A stretch of DNA of 46,186 nt from a virus (IMGVR_UViG_3300036760_000442:1-46186); one strand, 5' to 3'; shown: positions 15,288 through 23,386, numbered from the stretch's first letter. Notes: a model not told the origin generated them from the sequence alone. Numbers and translations are program-made.

Positions 15288-16094
15288 TCAAACAGACACT
15301 ACCGCCTTTATGTGAGGATGCGCTTCATATTCAATTAGGGCAATGTCTTCAAAAGTAAAATCGTCTATGTTGGTAATGCGGGGATTAAGCTTTACTACGG
15401 GAAGCCCGAAGGGCTCCCGTTCTAGAAGCACCTTTGTTTGCTCTATGTGGTTCTTGTAGAGATGCGCATCCCCGAGAGAAAACACTACTTCATAAGGTTG
15501 AAGTCCTGTACATTGAGAAACCATCAAAAGCAAAAGCGCATAGGAAGCAATGTTAAAAGGAAGCCCAAGGAAACAATCCACACTACGCATATAAACCAAG
15601 CAGGAAAGTTTTTCTTGGTTAGAATAGAACTGGCAGAACATGTGGCAAGGAGGTAACGCCATCGAGGTAACATCACCTACATTCCACGCAGAAATAATGT
15701 GGCGGCGGGAAAAAGGATCGTTCTTCAAATCTCTAATTACGTTTGCCAATTGATCAATCTCAATCTTGTTGCCCTCAGCATCCTGAGTTTCCCATCGGCG
15801 CCACTGCTTGCCATATACAGGTCCTAACTCACCTTGTTCATCGGCCCAAGCGTCCCAGATAGAAACCTTGTTCTCTTTCAGGTACTGAATATTGGTCTTG
15901 CCACTAATGAACCATAGGAGTTCGTGTACGACGGACTTCCAATGAACTTTCTTTGTGGTTATCAGAGGAAAACCCTCTTCCAGGTTAAACCTCATCTGAT
16001 AGCCAAAAATACTATAAGTGCCGGTCCCCGTGCGGTCCGTTTTGTCGGCGCCGCTGGTAAGTATTTCAGAGAGAAGCTCTTTGTATTGTCGCAA
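15288..16094 (-). CDS. thyA: Thymidylate synthase
   Basis: A 268-residue ThyA-type enzyme (dUMP + CH2-THF to dTMP + DHF). Visible: [34 protein letters not shown], catalytic Cys in [27 protein letters not shown] (the Asn that selects dUMP rather than dCMP), and GDAHLYKNH. Two changes from bacterial ThyA: Q to M in the usually fixed QRS (YMRSVD), and C-terminus KAVVSV in place of K-x-P-V-A-x. The start is TTG at 16094 with AAAGGG 8-10 nt upstream. There is no in-frame ATG. First gene after the strong promoter. A dUMP hydroxymethylase is the alternative, made less likely by the partner DHFR. Confidence 0.93.
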   Translation of the reverse strand: MRQYKELLSEILTSGADKTDRTGTGTYSIFGYQMRFNLEEGFPLITTKKVHWKSVVHELLWFISGKTNIQYLKENKVSIWDAWADEQGELGPVYGKQWRRWETQDAEGNKIEIDQLANVIRDLKNDPFSRRHIISAWNVGDVTSMALPPCHMFCQFYSNQEKLSCLVYMRSVDCFLGLPFNIASYALLLLMVSQCTGLQPYEVVFSLGDAHLYKNHIEQTKVLLEREPFGLPVVKLNPRITNIDDFTFEDIALIEYEAHPHIKAVVSV

Positions 16095-16208
16095 AATCGT
16101 TCCCTTTCAGGTCTGTCGATGGATACTATTACTAAAGTATTACTCTACTACTACCCTACTTCTATATCTATCCTATTCCTTTCTTAAGGACCCCGCTCAT
16201 TCCTTGGA
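16095..16208 (-). other. Leader of the thyA transcript
   Basis: About 110 nt between predicted transcription start and TTG start. It is rich in TAG/TAA triplets in all frames, with a weak hairpin ATACT/AGTAT. I see no gene and no riboswitch pattern. Confidence 0.5.
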
Positions 16209-16237
16209 ACTATAAAACAATCCACGAAAAATGTCAA
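16209..16237 (-). promoter_or_regulatory. Strong sigma-70 promoter for thyA operon
   Basis: -35 TTGACA (16237-16232, 6/6), 17-bp spacer, -10 TATAGT (16214-16209, 5/6). The -35 box overlaps the TGA stop codon of the upstream gene. Predicted start near 16202. Confidence 0.88.
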
Positions 16238-16503
16238 GTGGCTGGGTTTTTCTTGCTTTCAATGTAAGCAGGCATTCGTTGCTCCGCTTCTTCTCTGGAG
16301 ATGTCTCCTCCGTAGTACATGTTCAGCGGGTGTTGGAAGTCAGGAATACTGCCACAATTTGGACAAGCTTGCGTTCCCTTCCTGCCAAAGTTTCCAGAAG
16401 TGGCCCCGCCTGCCGCCCATAGGTATCTATTCCTACAAGACTCATCCTGTTTGCGAGGGCGCCTCTTTGTTCCAAAACACTGCACAATTCTGTAATCCGA
16501 CAT
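16234..16503 (-). CDS. Small zinc-ribbon-like protein, 89 residues
   Basis: Contains C9, C23 and CPNCG (residues 47-51) with basic patches (GTKRRPRKQ). Gly-rich centre (AAGGATSGNFGRKG). It may bind zinc, but the second Cys pair is not canonical. It has a good GAGGA SD. Its stop codon lies in the -35 box of the thyA promoter. No family recognised. Confidence 0.65.
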   Translation of the reverse strand: MSDYRIVQCFGTKRRPRKQDESCRNRYLWAAGGATSGNFGRKGTQACPNCGSIPDFQHPLNMYYGGDISREEAEQRMPAYIESKKNPAT

Positions 16504-16506
16504 ATT

Positions 16507-16767
16507 TTATCCTCGTCTCGTTCCTATTTTACCAGCGCGAGTACCTGCACCTCTCCAGTTTCCGGCAGGAAGTGGATTGCTTGGTGCAGCTTCTCGGCGT
16601 ACAGGGTCGCGTCTGTGGTCCGCGCCAGAACCCCCGTGCGTACTGGAATCAAAACCCGTAGTAGGGATGTATTCGTTCTCTACCCCATCTTGGGCAGGAA
16701 GAACAGCCTCTGCGTTAAAATGGTTTCCATCCTTATTCGTATCTTTTGGTCGAATGAAGAATCCCAT
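16507..16767 (-). CDS. Disordered Gly/Arg-rich small protein, 86 residues
   Basis: Low-complexity protein, no hydrophobic core: NKDGNHFNAEAVLPAQDG then GGSGADHRRDPVRREAAPSN and a Gly/Arg tail (AGTRAGKIGTRRG). It has an AGGAGG SD and sits in the middle of a co-directional run. The C-terminal LPAGN...AGTR resembles the tail of the gene at 31566-31835 (LPAGNAPLAGVTRR), so the two may be related small virion proteins. Confidence 0.6.
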   Translation of the reverse strand: MGFFIRPKDTNKDGNHFNAEAVLPAQDGVENEYIPTTGFDSSTHGGSGADHRRDPVRREAAPSNPLPAGNWRGAGTRAGKIGTRRG

Positions 16768-17156
16768 TATCTTTCTACCTCCTTGGTCTCAGTCTTTGCG
16801 GGCTCTACTTTTGGGATCTGTAAATCTACCAACCAAGTAGCCGCGGACAGGACCTTGTGATCGTTGTGCGCGGATTCCCAGAGGGTATCCGCCTTTTCGG
16901 AATCGTTAGCTTCCAAAGCTTTCGCTAATCTTCGCAGCATTTCGATGCGATGACGATAAGCAGAAAGCGGTAAACCAGAAAGCGAAACTTGTGCTTCAGT
17001 CCAGGAAATGGCGATGTTTAAATCGCGCACCCGGTTAGCCGTCTTTTGAAGATCGGCGCTCGCATCCTTGGAATACTGATATTCTACTCGGATTTCCAGC
17101 GTCTTTAGTCTTTCGTCCAGCCCGTCTCTCTCTAAAATAGCTTCTCCAAGTTTCAT
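16767..17156 (-). CDS. Helical protein, weak DIP1984-like resemblance
   Basis: 129 residues, nearly all helical and charged (MKLGEAILERDGLDERLKTL...). The opening M-K-L-x-E-A-x-x-x-R and the helix spacing recall the DIP1984 family, whose function is unknown, but the match is weak. SD is poor (GAAGAG). It ends in an acidic/Lys tail and overlaps the next gene's start by one base. Confidence 0.58.
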   Translation of the reverse strand: MKLGEAILERDGLDERLKTLEIRVEYQYSKDASADLQKTANRVRDLNIAISWTEAQVSLSGLPLSAYRHRIEMLRRLAKALEANDSEKADTLWESAHNDHKVLSAATWLVDLQIPKVEPAKTETKEVER

Positions 17157-17157
17157 T

Positions 17158-17424
17158 CTAACTCTTCTTCAAAAAGGGAGGAGTAATCTTTGTGGTTTCC
17201 GCCGAACCTATTTTGGGAGCAGAATCTGGATAGTAGAATCTCTTGTGCTCCACCAGGATAAGACCTTCGATAATCTCCATGGCAATCTGAGGATCAGCTG
17301 CCGAACAAACCCACACCTTGTTTCCACCATCATCGAACTTATACACTACACTTGCCCCGCGCGTGAGCTCAACAGTGTATTTTCCTGTGGAAAGAGTGCT
17401 TTTCTCAGAGGGTTCGCTATTCAT
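17158..17424 (-). CDS. Hypothetical protein, 88 residues
   Basis: Beta-rich pattern (YTVELTRGASVVYKFDDG, KVWVCSAADPQIAMEIIEGL), then a short tail. No motif recognised. It overlaps the next gene (17417) by 8 nt, in the usual coupled arrangement. Confidence 0.62.
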   Translation of the reverse strand: MNSEPSEKSTLSTGKYTVELTRGASVVYKFDDGGNKVWVCSAADPQIAMEIIEGLILVEHKRFYYPDSAPKIGSAETTKITPPFLKKS

Positions 17425-17695
17425 TGTCGTCTATTTCCTCTACCTGTGCCCCTGTCATTTCTGCTCCCGGATGCATAACCTCTTCGTTAAGCTTGTGATC
17501 TTCAGGGAGCTGGAACTCTGGTTTTTCTGCTTGAGGAATGACACCGTGGTGCCGGCCGCACTGAAAGTGTTCTGTGGCATTCTGACCGCCGCTGGGATCT
17601 ACGAACATCTTATCACAGGTAAGGTTAGTACCAGGATCTACCCAATCACACTTAACGATCCAACAACCCATGTCAGGATCAATGAACTTACTCAT
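17417..17695 (-). CDS. Small Cys/His zinc-binding-like protein, 92 residues
   Basis: Residues 11-50 contain C-x4-C, C, and C-x2-H-H (GCWIVKC...LTC..FQCGRHHG), a plausible zinc site. Then a Pro/Glu-rich acidic tail. SD AAGGAGC. No family assigned. Confidence 0.65.
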   Translation of the reverse strand: MSKFIDPDMGCWIVKCDWVDPGTNLTCDKMFVDPSGGQNATEHFQCGRHHGVIPQAEKPEFQLPEDHKLNEEVMHPGAEMTGAQVEEIDDNE

Positions 17696-17705
17696 GTAAT
17701 GCTCC

Positions 17706-18296
17706 TTATTTTATGTTAATGGGGAATGCTTTATCGAAGAATAAAATCATTTCCGCCCCGTCGCAATGGCAATCCTCACCGCAGAGAGTACAGATGTACC
17801 CAAAGTCGGAAAAATCGCTGTGCCACCGATCGGGATGAATCATGATCAACTCCCCGCCGGCTTTGGTGAAGTACTTAAGTGCCGAGTTTCCAGGACTTTG
17901 TACCCAGATGTGGGTAACCCCCGCAACAGCGCCCTGCTGTTTTGCGGTTTCGATGGAATGCTTTAGAAGCAGCGGTCCTAGTCCTTGTCCTCTGTATGAC
18001 TCCTCTACCATGTTGGATTTGAACAAACAAACTTTTTCTTGCGGTACTCCCCATTGTTCAGGGCAGAACCACTGGTCTATGTCCCAATTACCAGGAGCAT
18101 AGGCTAAACGAAAACCAAGTAGTTTACTTCCTCTTTCTTCTTCATAGGCAACATAGCTGCAACTCAAACCCATTCTACAGCTTCTACGCATAATCTTGTC
18201 GCAAGTTTCTATGTCTAGGTAGTTATTCCCGTTGATCTTATTTCCCAACGACACTATTACACCAAAGTCATCTTCTCGTAGGTTGTAAATTCGCAA
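17706..18296 (-). CDS. GNAT-family N-acetyltransferase
   Basis: A 196-residue GNAT protein. The acetyl-CoA signature is ESYRGQGLGPLLLKHSIE (motif A, Q/R-x-x-G-x-G/A), and the next strand/helix pair GVTHIWVQSPGNSALKYFTKAGGE fits motif B. A CxxC-containing segment (ICTLCGEDCHC) near the C-terminus is extra and may bind metal. Substrate unknown. Phage GNATs may acetylate host factors. The start is TTG (18296) with AAGGA close upstream. Confidence 0.82.
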   Translation of the reverse strand: MRIYNLREDDFGVIVSLGNKINGNNYLDIETCDKIMRRSCRMGLSCSYVAYEEERGSKLLGFRLAYAPGNWDIDQWFCPEQWGVPQEKVCLFKSNMVEESYRGQGLGPLLLKHSIETAKQQGAVAGVTHIWVQSPGNSALKYFTKAGGELIMIHPDRWHSDFSDFGYICTLCGEDCHCDGAEMILFFDKAFPINIK

Positions 18297-18297
18297 A

Positions 18298-18528
18298 CTA
18301 TCCTTCCTTTTTTAGATGTTCTAAGATGTCTATACATTCCTCGATGTAATCTAACTCATCTTTGAACTCGTTCAACCTAAAGAAGGCTGCTTCTTCGTAG
18401 TAATACCCCTTCTGTATCTTGTCTAACTCTCGAGCAGCTTCGCTGACTATTTGTTTTTGTAGATAAATCAATCTCTTTCGATACATTTCGAGGGTCTTTA
18501 CTGCGTTATCATTCCGTAGGTTCGACAT
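18298..18528 (-). CDS. Small helical protein, 76 residues
   Basis: The start at M28 of the longer frame is preferred because it has AGAGG SD and cuts the overlap with the preceding gene to 20 nt. Sequence is charged helical (KTLEMYRKRLIYLQKQIVSEAA..., then DELDYIEECIDILEHLKKEG). Coiled-coil likely. No family recognised. Confidence 0.62.
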   Translation of the reverse strand: MSNLRNDNAVKTLEMYRKRLIYLQKQIVSEAARELDKIQKGYYYEEAAFFRLNEFKDELDYIEECIDILEHLKKEG

Positions 18529-18784
18529 CTTTTCCTCTCGACATTCCTCTCTGTCCCAAATTCTCATGGAAAAAAGAGTCTTCTTCGATGTGTTTATGCA
18601 CCTCGTCATGAATGTGCTGTATCTCAGCTGCCAAAGCCTCTATGTTTCTCTGTCGTTTGCGCCTACCCCAAACGGTAAGACCAATAAGGGCAAGTACGAC
18701 CCACTGAATAAGATCATGAAAGGTGATGTAGCAAAACCATACTATCTGAAGCCAATGTGGCCATTTCTCCACCCAATCAAGCAT
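18509..18784 (-). CDS. Small membrane protein with coiled-coil tail, 91 residues
   Basis: One transmembrane stretch (LQIVWFCYITFHDLIQWVVLALIGLT) with basic residues after it (WGRRKRQ), then a charged helix (NIEALAAEIQHIHDEVHKHIEE). Start could be 18799 or 18784. The second (AAAGG SD, 8-nt overlap) is preferred. The shape suits a small phage holin or spanin-type protein, but the neighbours are not lysis genes. Confidence 0.62.
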   Translation of the reverse strand: MLDWVEKWPHWLQIVWFCYITFHDLIQWVVLALIGLTVWGRRKRQRNIEALAAEIQHIHDEVHKHIEEDSFFHENLGQRGMSRGKDVEPTE

Positions 18785-18998
18785 TGCGTAACCTTTCATA
18801 TAACACCTTGGCTACTTGACGCCTAGTAACACCCCAAGTTTCTACTTGTCCGCAGCGGGGGCAGGTGAACTGGGTAACCGCCGCTGTGTCCAAATCCGGA
18901 GATAGGTGAAATCCTGGTTTTACTTCTCCGCTTTCAGTTAAAGACTCTTGAAAGCATTGCTCGTTCTGACAAACAATCTTCTTCCAAGGCTCAAACAT
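18777..18998 (-). CDS. Zinc-ribbon protein, 73 residues
   Basis: C-x4-C near the N-terminus and CPRCG further on (FTCPRCGQVETWG), a likely zinc ribbon, with a basic end (RRQVAKVLYERL). Could be a small nucleic-acid-binding factor. No family assigned. The 55-bp gap to the next gene holds only an SD. Confidence 0.65.
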   Translation of the reverse strand: MFEPWKKIVCQNEQCFQESLTESGEVKPGFHLSPDLDTAAVTQFTCPRCGQVETWGVTRRQVAKVLYERLRNA

Positions 18999-19053
18999 GA
19001 AAGATCTCCTTGTAATCCTATTCCTGGGTATTACCCAAGAGCAGGACTTTTAT

Positions 19054-19854
19054 CTAAAAGGTATTACCGCATCTCCCGCAGAACTTATCACTTCTTCGGG
19101 ATCGCCGTTTTCCGCAGTTAGAACAGAACCTGACTTTCTTCTCTTGATTGGGAACAGTCACGGATTGCTGCACCTTGTTTTCAATTCCGCGAATCTGAAG
19201 AGTCAGCGTAGTAGGAAATAGGTCGGTCGTAAAATCCGCACCTTGTACGAACTGCTGATTGGAGAGATTTCCTTCTACGGTTGCTCCGTTTGCTGGCGTG
19301 GCTTCTACCAAGAAATTAACGGAAGCATTGCATGAAATGTTTGAAGAACCTAACAGTTGAGAATTGAAAGTAAGAGTGTCGAAACCCTCGTTAATTGTCC
19401 AACTGGAAGTACTGGGGAAGGTCCAATTTGGAGCACCTGTGGAACCATTTCCTGCATAGAGATTAATCGGGGACACAGCCTTTGGCCAATTAATCTTGAA
19501 GTCGTACTCTCTGTAGAACTCTACCTTTATAGTGCCGTTCTCATAGTCTGTTGGATCATTTACTCTGCCATCCGAAAGAGGAACAAACTTGAAGCAATTT
19601 CCCTGCGCCAAACTTGAATCCAAGAAGCGTTCCAGGTCTAGGGTTTGTCCGGGCTGCAGAATGAAATCTCCCAGATTGGATACCTGACGACCATCAATCC
19701 AAACACGGGCCTTGGCACGAAGATAGGAATGCTTGTTCTTTAACCTTATCTTATACTCGCTGCCAAAAGGGACATGAACTTTACCATTGATTTCTCTAAC
19801 AGGACTTCCTTTGTGCAGAACGCAGATCACGAACTGCGAATCATAAGCCATCAT
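19054..19854 (-). CDS. Virion-like beta protein with C-terminal double zinc ribbon
   Basis: 266 residues. The N-terminal part (HKGSPVREI, PFGSEYKIRLKNK, RARVWIDGRQV, then PGQTLDLERFL, FKFVPLSDG) matches a pattern I recall from phage-encoded beta proteins of unknown function. The middle is Ser/Thr/Asn-rich. The C-terminus is a zinc ribbon: CSNCG...CGRCG. The ATGATG at 19854 with GGGAG is preferred over the upstream in-frame GTG (19884). Suggests a virion surface or tail protein. Function not proven. Confidence 0.65.
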   Translation of the reverse strand: MMAYDSQFVICVLHKGSPVREINGKVHVPFGSEYKIRLKNKHSYLRAKARVWIDGRQVSNLGDFILQPGQTLDLERFLDSSLAQGNCFKFVPLSDGRVNDPTDYENGTIKVEFYREYDFKINWPKAVSPINLYAGNGSTGAPNWTFPSTSSWTINEGFDTLTFNSQLLGSSNISCNASVNFLVEATPANGATVEGNLSNQQFVQGADFTTDLFPTTLTLQIRGIENKVQQSVTVPNQEKKVRFCSNCGKRRSRRSDKFCGRCGNTF

Positions 19855-19929
19855 AACTCTCCCTCTACACACGGGAGGCTGCACAACCCGCGATGTTTAA
19901 GCAGCGTTTTAGTATCGAGGACTACTCGA

Positions 19930-20253
19930 CTATTTCTTAGCTGGGTATTTCCCATCATGAAACCGAGCAACAAGCTTCGCTACACGCTTTGCTTGCTTCT
20001 TCGGTATGGCCTCGTTCATGTCAATGCCCGATTTAAGGGCAATGACCATCACGACCGCCAGCACATCCGCCAACTCGTCTCCCAAATCCTCTTTAGTCTT
20101 CTTGGACTTGTTGAGACATTCTGCAGTTTCTCCTACTTCTTCCGTAAGTTTGGAGAGATCAAAAAAGATTGATCTGTTCCATCCATCCGGGGTAAGATCT
20201 AACAACTCTCGGGACATTTCTTCCAAGTTACGAATGTCTAACTCAACACTCAT
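19930..20253 (-). CDS. MazG-like NTP pyrophosphohydrolase domain protein
   Basis: 107 residues with the MazG/all-alpha NTP-PPase core: KLTEEVGETAECLNK and DELADVLAVVMVIALK, giving the E-x-x-E...D-E-x-A-D-V metal-binding pattern. Such enzymes remove pyrophosphate from (d)NTPs. In phage they may trim nucleotide pools or damp (p)ppGpp-like signals. Its start overlaps the FAD oxidase stop by ATGA, so the two are co-translated. AGGAG SD. Confidence 0.8.
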   Translation of the reverse strand: MSVELDIRNLEEMSRELLDLTPDGWNRSIFFDLSKLTEEVGETAECLNKSKKTKEDLGDELADVLAVVMVIALKSGIDMNEAIPKKQAKRVAKLVARFHDGKYPAKK

Positions 20254-21428
20254 CTGCCAAATCTCCTGCCGCTAAAAATACCAGGATCTTTTCCTTCTAA
20301 CATCAAGTCTGCCAACACCTGTCCGATCTTGAAAGTGAAACCTAATCCGTGTGCTGTAAAACCAACAGCGTAATAGATGCTGGGGTTGTGGGGAAGGCTT
20401 CCTACCATGGGATAACCATCCGCTGCAAAACCCATGACCCCAGACCATCTGTAGTCTATTTTCTTTCCGCGCAAAATAGGAAAGTGAGCATGAAGGAAAC
20501 CTTCCAGCTTCTCGTTGATAATAGGATTGACCTCGTCCGAGAATCCTACTTCTCTTTCCACATCTGCGTTTCTAAAGCCGCCAATCAAAACCCTACCATC
20601 TACAAGCTGTCTAAAGTAGTCGAGAACAAAGCTGCAGTAGGACGGCTCAAGGAAAGGAGCAATGGGCTCGGTCAAGATGATTTGACCTCGGGTGGGCGCA
20701 ATCTTGTCCGCAAAGAAGCTATCTAGTTGACCAGACCAAGCATTTGTGGCAAGAACTATGGCGGGGGTGTGAAAATCCAGAAGACGACATCTTACCTTGA
20801 GATCTCCAGCAGTCTGCTCTTCAATAGCAAACACTTCGGAATTCTGGAATACTTGAGTATTGGGACAACGGGCACGCAGATAATTCAGAAACTTCATCGG
20901 GTGGATTTCACCGTCATCTTCATAATAAGCCCCACCGAAAAACCCCTCGCAAAGCATACGCTCTTTTACTTGCTTCTCTGGATACCATTTTACATTGATG
21001 CCTTTCTTTGACAACCGATCTACGGTCTCTCCAATGACGTCTATTTCATTCTGTGTTGCTGCTAGGGTCCAACTTCCCAGGGAGCGGTATTCACAAAACT
21101 CTGTAAGCTTATCCTTTCCTAATTCAGATACGACCAGCTTGTGGTTATCTTCTGTGAACTTCCAAATCTCGCTTGCCTTGTCTTCTCCATAAGCGGAGGC
21201 CATCCGGGAGAAGTGTTCTGTAGATCCGCACGTAATAAACCCAGCATTCCTACCTGAAGCCCCATTTCCGAGGGGGCCCTTGTCTACAATAGCGACCTTT
21301 AGTCTGGGTTCTTTCTGATTAAGCCAGTATGCAGTAGAAAGACCTGCCAATCCTGCCCCGATGATAAGTACATCTACAGCGTGGGAGCTTCTTTGCCCGG
21401 CAGTATCTTGCCAATAAGAAACAGACAT
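20250..21428 (-). CDS. FAD-dependent oxidoreductase, DAO/gamma-glutamylputrescine oxidase type
   Basis: 392 residues. N-terminus: YWQDTA, then DVLIIGAGLAGLSTAYWL (dinucleotide-binding GxGxxG) and LGNGASGRNAGFIT, a strong family mark of the DadA/PuuB/OrdL group. C-terminal elements: TRGQIILTEP, LDYFRQLVDGRVLIGG, WSGVMGFAADGYPMVG, and the closing AVGFTAHGLGFTF. The family oxidises amines or amino acids with FAD. The substrate is not visible. The true start (M22 of the longer frame) has AAAGGA and lies 2 nt after the upstream gene. Very unusual in a phage. Confidence 0.88.
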   Translation of the reverse strand: MSVSYWQDTAGQRSSHAVDVLIIGAGLAGLSTAYWLNQKEPRLKVAIVDKGPLGNGASGRNAGFITCGSTEHFSRMASAYGEDKASEIWKFTEDNHKLVVSELGKDKLTEFCEYRSLGSWTLAATQNEIDVIGETVDRLSKKGINVKWYPEKQVKERMLCEGFFGGAYYEDDGEIHPMKFLNYLRARCPNTQVFQNSEVFAIEEQTAGDLKVRCRLLDFHTPAIVLATNAWSGQLDSFFADKIAPTRGQIILTEPIAPFLEPSYCSFVLDYFRQLVDGRVLIGGFRNADVEREVGFSDEVNPIINEKLEGFLHAHFPILRGKKIDYRWSGVMGFAADGYPMVGSLPHNPSIYYAVGFTAHGLGFTFKIGQVLADLMLEGKDPGIFSGRRFGR

Positions 21429-21429
21429 C

Positions 21430-21660
21430 CTAGTCCTTTCTCTTGTAGCGAACCCCGATGTATGCGGCCCCGAGGGCTCCCCCGGTTCCAATCAAACCCA
21501 CGATGATTTCTGTCCAAGAAAGACCCGAGCGATTGTCCTGGATGATGACTTGGGTTTGAGGCAGAGATCTCTGTTCACGAGGATCCAAAGGCTGTCCTGC
21601 TGTAGAGATTCCGGCAACAGAAAGAGTTAGAAAGAAAGCGAATGCTACGGCGCGCATCAT
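21430..21660 (-). CDS. Small exported membrane protein, about 76 residues
   Basis: Starts MMRAVAFAFFLTLSVAGISTAGQP, a signal peptide with a plausible cleavage after AGISTA. The C-terminal hydrophobic segment (IIVGLIGTGGALGAAYIGV) ends in a basic KRKD tail. This matches a periplasmic protein anchored by one helix. SD AGGAG. It may be a lysis accessory or spanin-like protein. No homology claim is made. Confidence 0.6.
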   Translation of the reverse strand: MMRAVAFAFFLTLSVAGISTAGQPLDPREQRSLPQTQVIIQDNRSGLSWTEIIVGLIGTGGALGAAYIGVRYKRKD

Positions 21661-21665
21661 AACTC

Positions 21666-21944
21666 CTAAATGTACTTGATTTTGATTCCAGTAATCAGAC
21701 TTAACCAACGTCGAAGATCTTCCATTTCCTCTTCCCACTTGATGTAAGCCAATCTATGGTCGTTTGTTTCTTCGAATACGGTATAGAGAATGTTGTCTAT
21801 TCGTACCACATCGTCCCAGAGGTAGTCCTTCAGATCCTGTATATCCTTCTCAGACCAATTACAGAGTCTAACTATTTCTTCCATTCCCCCGAGGAATTCC
21901 TGCCTCTGGCGGAGAACCCAAGTCGGGTTGACTACCGCTTTCAT
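21666..21944 (-). CDS. Hypothetical helical protein, 92 residues
   Basis: M21 of the longer frame is preferred (GGGAGGGAGA SD, starting MKAVVNPTWVLRQRQ). The rest is acidic and helical (ILYTVFEETNDHRLAYIKWEEEMEDL...). It overlaps the upstream Rossmann-like gene by about 77 nt. No family assigned. Confidence 0.58.
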   Translation of the reverse strand: MKAVVNPTWVLRQRQEFLGGMEEIVRLCNWSEKDIQDLKDYLWDDVVRIDNILYTVFEETNDHRLAYIKWEEEMEDLRRWLSLITGIKIKYI

Positions 21945-22317
21945 TCTCCCTCCCAACCTGCTCCCAAGGCAGATAGTACTCGTGGATCCCTTGGGTGTAG
22001 GCATCTGATTTTAGATTCGACAACGGGAAGTCTTTTCCTTTCAGGGAGAACTTACCCTGAACGAAATCTACGACTATCTCGCAACTTTCTCCATTGTAAG
22101 GGCTCGCTGGACTACAAATAGCATGAGCACGATAAGTATTTATAACGGAGGGGTCAGAAAAGAAAAGGCCCGCCCCGCTAACACAAAGACGGATAAGAAG
22201 GTCTTGGGCAGCAGTTCCCATTCCTACGATAAGGATCTGCCGTCCTTGTAATTCTTCTCTCCCGTAATGGCCACGAAGGGCGCCACGTAGAAAGCTAAAG
22301 ACTGCTTGGCTGTTCAT
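21868..22317 (-). CDS. Rossmann-like nucleotide-binding domain protein, 149 residues
   Basis: Residues 22-56 read LQGRQILIVGMGTAAQDLLI..., an NAD(P)-binding beta-alpha-beta of the type found in the C-terminal domain of Glu/Leu/Phe dehydrogenases (VxVxGxGxVGxxLA). The catalytic domain of such enzymes is absent and the rest is unlike them. The protein is thus a lone, truncated domain. It may be a remnant or a regulator. Its start overlaps the end of the HNH gene at 22295 by 23 nt. Confidence 0.62.
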   Translation of the reverse strand: MNSQAVFSFLRGALRGHYGREELQGRQILIVGMGTAAQDLLIRLCVSGAGLFFSDPSVINTYRAHAICSPASPYNGESCEIVVDFVQGKFSLKGKDFPLSNLKSDAYTQGIHEYYLPWEQVGRENESGSQPDLGSPPEAGIPRGNGRNS

Positions 22318-22960
22318 TTTCTTTGTCCTGGTGCAGTTCCACGTTCCAGTAAGCCAAATCTAAGAAGTTCACCCACTCTTTGTGGGGAATAAAAGACAGA
22401 GGAACATTTAGGGTAGGGTGCCAAACAGGCTCCTTTGGTGTCTTGAGCATCTTCCAACCAAGCTCCGTAACCAGACGATCTTTTTTCTTGGAATTACACT
22501 TGAAGCACGCACAGACAATGTTAGACCAAGTAGTCTTTCCACCACGAGATCTTGGGACAACGTGATCCAAGTTGAGATGGTTCTTTTCTATCCACTTGAT
22601 TGCTCGCTTTTCATTCGGCGGAGCAATACCGCAGTATTGGCAAGTATAGTTATCTCTTTCAAAGATGTTCTTGCGGCTAAAGCGAACTTCCCGCCTTGGC
22701 AACTTATCGTAGAAAAGAAGTACAATCACGCGCGGAATTCTGATCTTCACACTTGGAGAGCATATGAACTCATCTGCATCTACTTCTACCATCTTCTGGG
22801 AAACATCGGCCCAATTATTGAAGTCATAGGATTGATAGTTTCCGTCTACTACTTTGGCTTGTCCTTGGTAAAGCAAGGAAATAGCTCTCTTGACGGAGGT
22901 TACCTGAACCGCCATCCAGTTTCTATTGAGCACCAAAGTATTGGAGTTCAGCTTGCCCAT
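22295..22960 (-). CDS. HNH endonuclease
   Basis: 221 residues from the ATG at 22960 with GGGGGAG SD. The N-terminus (NTLVLNRNWMAVQVTSVKRAISLLYQGQAKVVD) and the HNH core (CQYCG, LNLDHVVPRSRGGKTTWSNIVCACFKCNSKKKDR) match the large bacterial/phage HNH group with VTSVKRA and DHVxPRSRGG. It is probably a homing-type or DNA-processing nuclease. Intact catalytic His-Asn residues. Confidence 0.88.
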   Translation of the reverse strand: MGKLNSNTLVLNRNWMAVQVTSVKRAISLLYQGQAKVVDGNYQSYDFNNWADVSQKMVEVDADEFICSPSVKIRIPRVIVLLFYDKLPRREVRFSRKNIFERDNYTCQYCGIAPPNEKRAIKWIEKNHLNLDHVVPRSRGGKTTWSNIVCACFKCNSKKKDRLVTELGWKMLKTPKEPVWHPTLNVPLSFIPHKEWVNFLDLAYWNVELHQDKENEQPSSL

Positions 22961-23004
22961 TAACTCCCCCTCGCTAGTAGAATAATACGACAAAAACGAA
23001 AGAC

Positions 23005-23355
23005 TTACAAGTAGCCCTTGTAACCAAGAATACCTTCAACGAAAACGGTACCCGTGGCTGTAATAAGCGATATGGAATGCACTGTGTCAAAATCCATAGT
23101 GAAGATACCCAAACCCGCTACTTTGATGTTATCCCCAGGAATCATTCCCACAGAGGCGGCTGCTACTTGCCCATCCACTCGGAAATAGAGAGAGTTTTCG
23201 GTATTCGTGTTACGGATCACTACACGCTTACACGGGGGGTCTAGATCTATAGTGGTAGCAGTCGAACTAATGGTTCCCTCGAAATACTTTACTACGGAAA
23301 AGCCAACTTCAGAAAACAGTTCCGGAAGTCCACCTTTATGTAGCATGTTAGACAT
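23005..23355 (-). CDS. Probable structural protein of the tail-fibre locus, 116 residues
   Basis: A beta-rich small protein (SVVKYFEGTISSTATTIDL, then VVIRNTNTENSLYFRVDG, VHSISLITATGTVFVEGILGY). The pattern of a short strand-rich domain with Gly/Asn turns is typical of virion proteins. It follows the broken fibre remnant. AGGAG SD. No family assigned. Confidence 0.6.
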   Translation of the reverse strand: MSNMLHKGGLPELFSEVGFSVVKYFEGTISSTATTIDLDPPCKRVVIRNTNTENSLYFRVDGQVAAASVGMIPGDNIKVAGLGIFTMDFDTVHSISLITATGTVFVEGILGYKGYL

Positions 23356-23386
23356 AATCTAATCTCCTGTTCTGTTTATTTCCATC

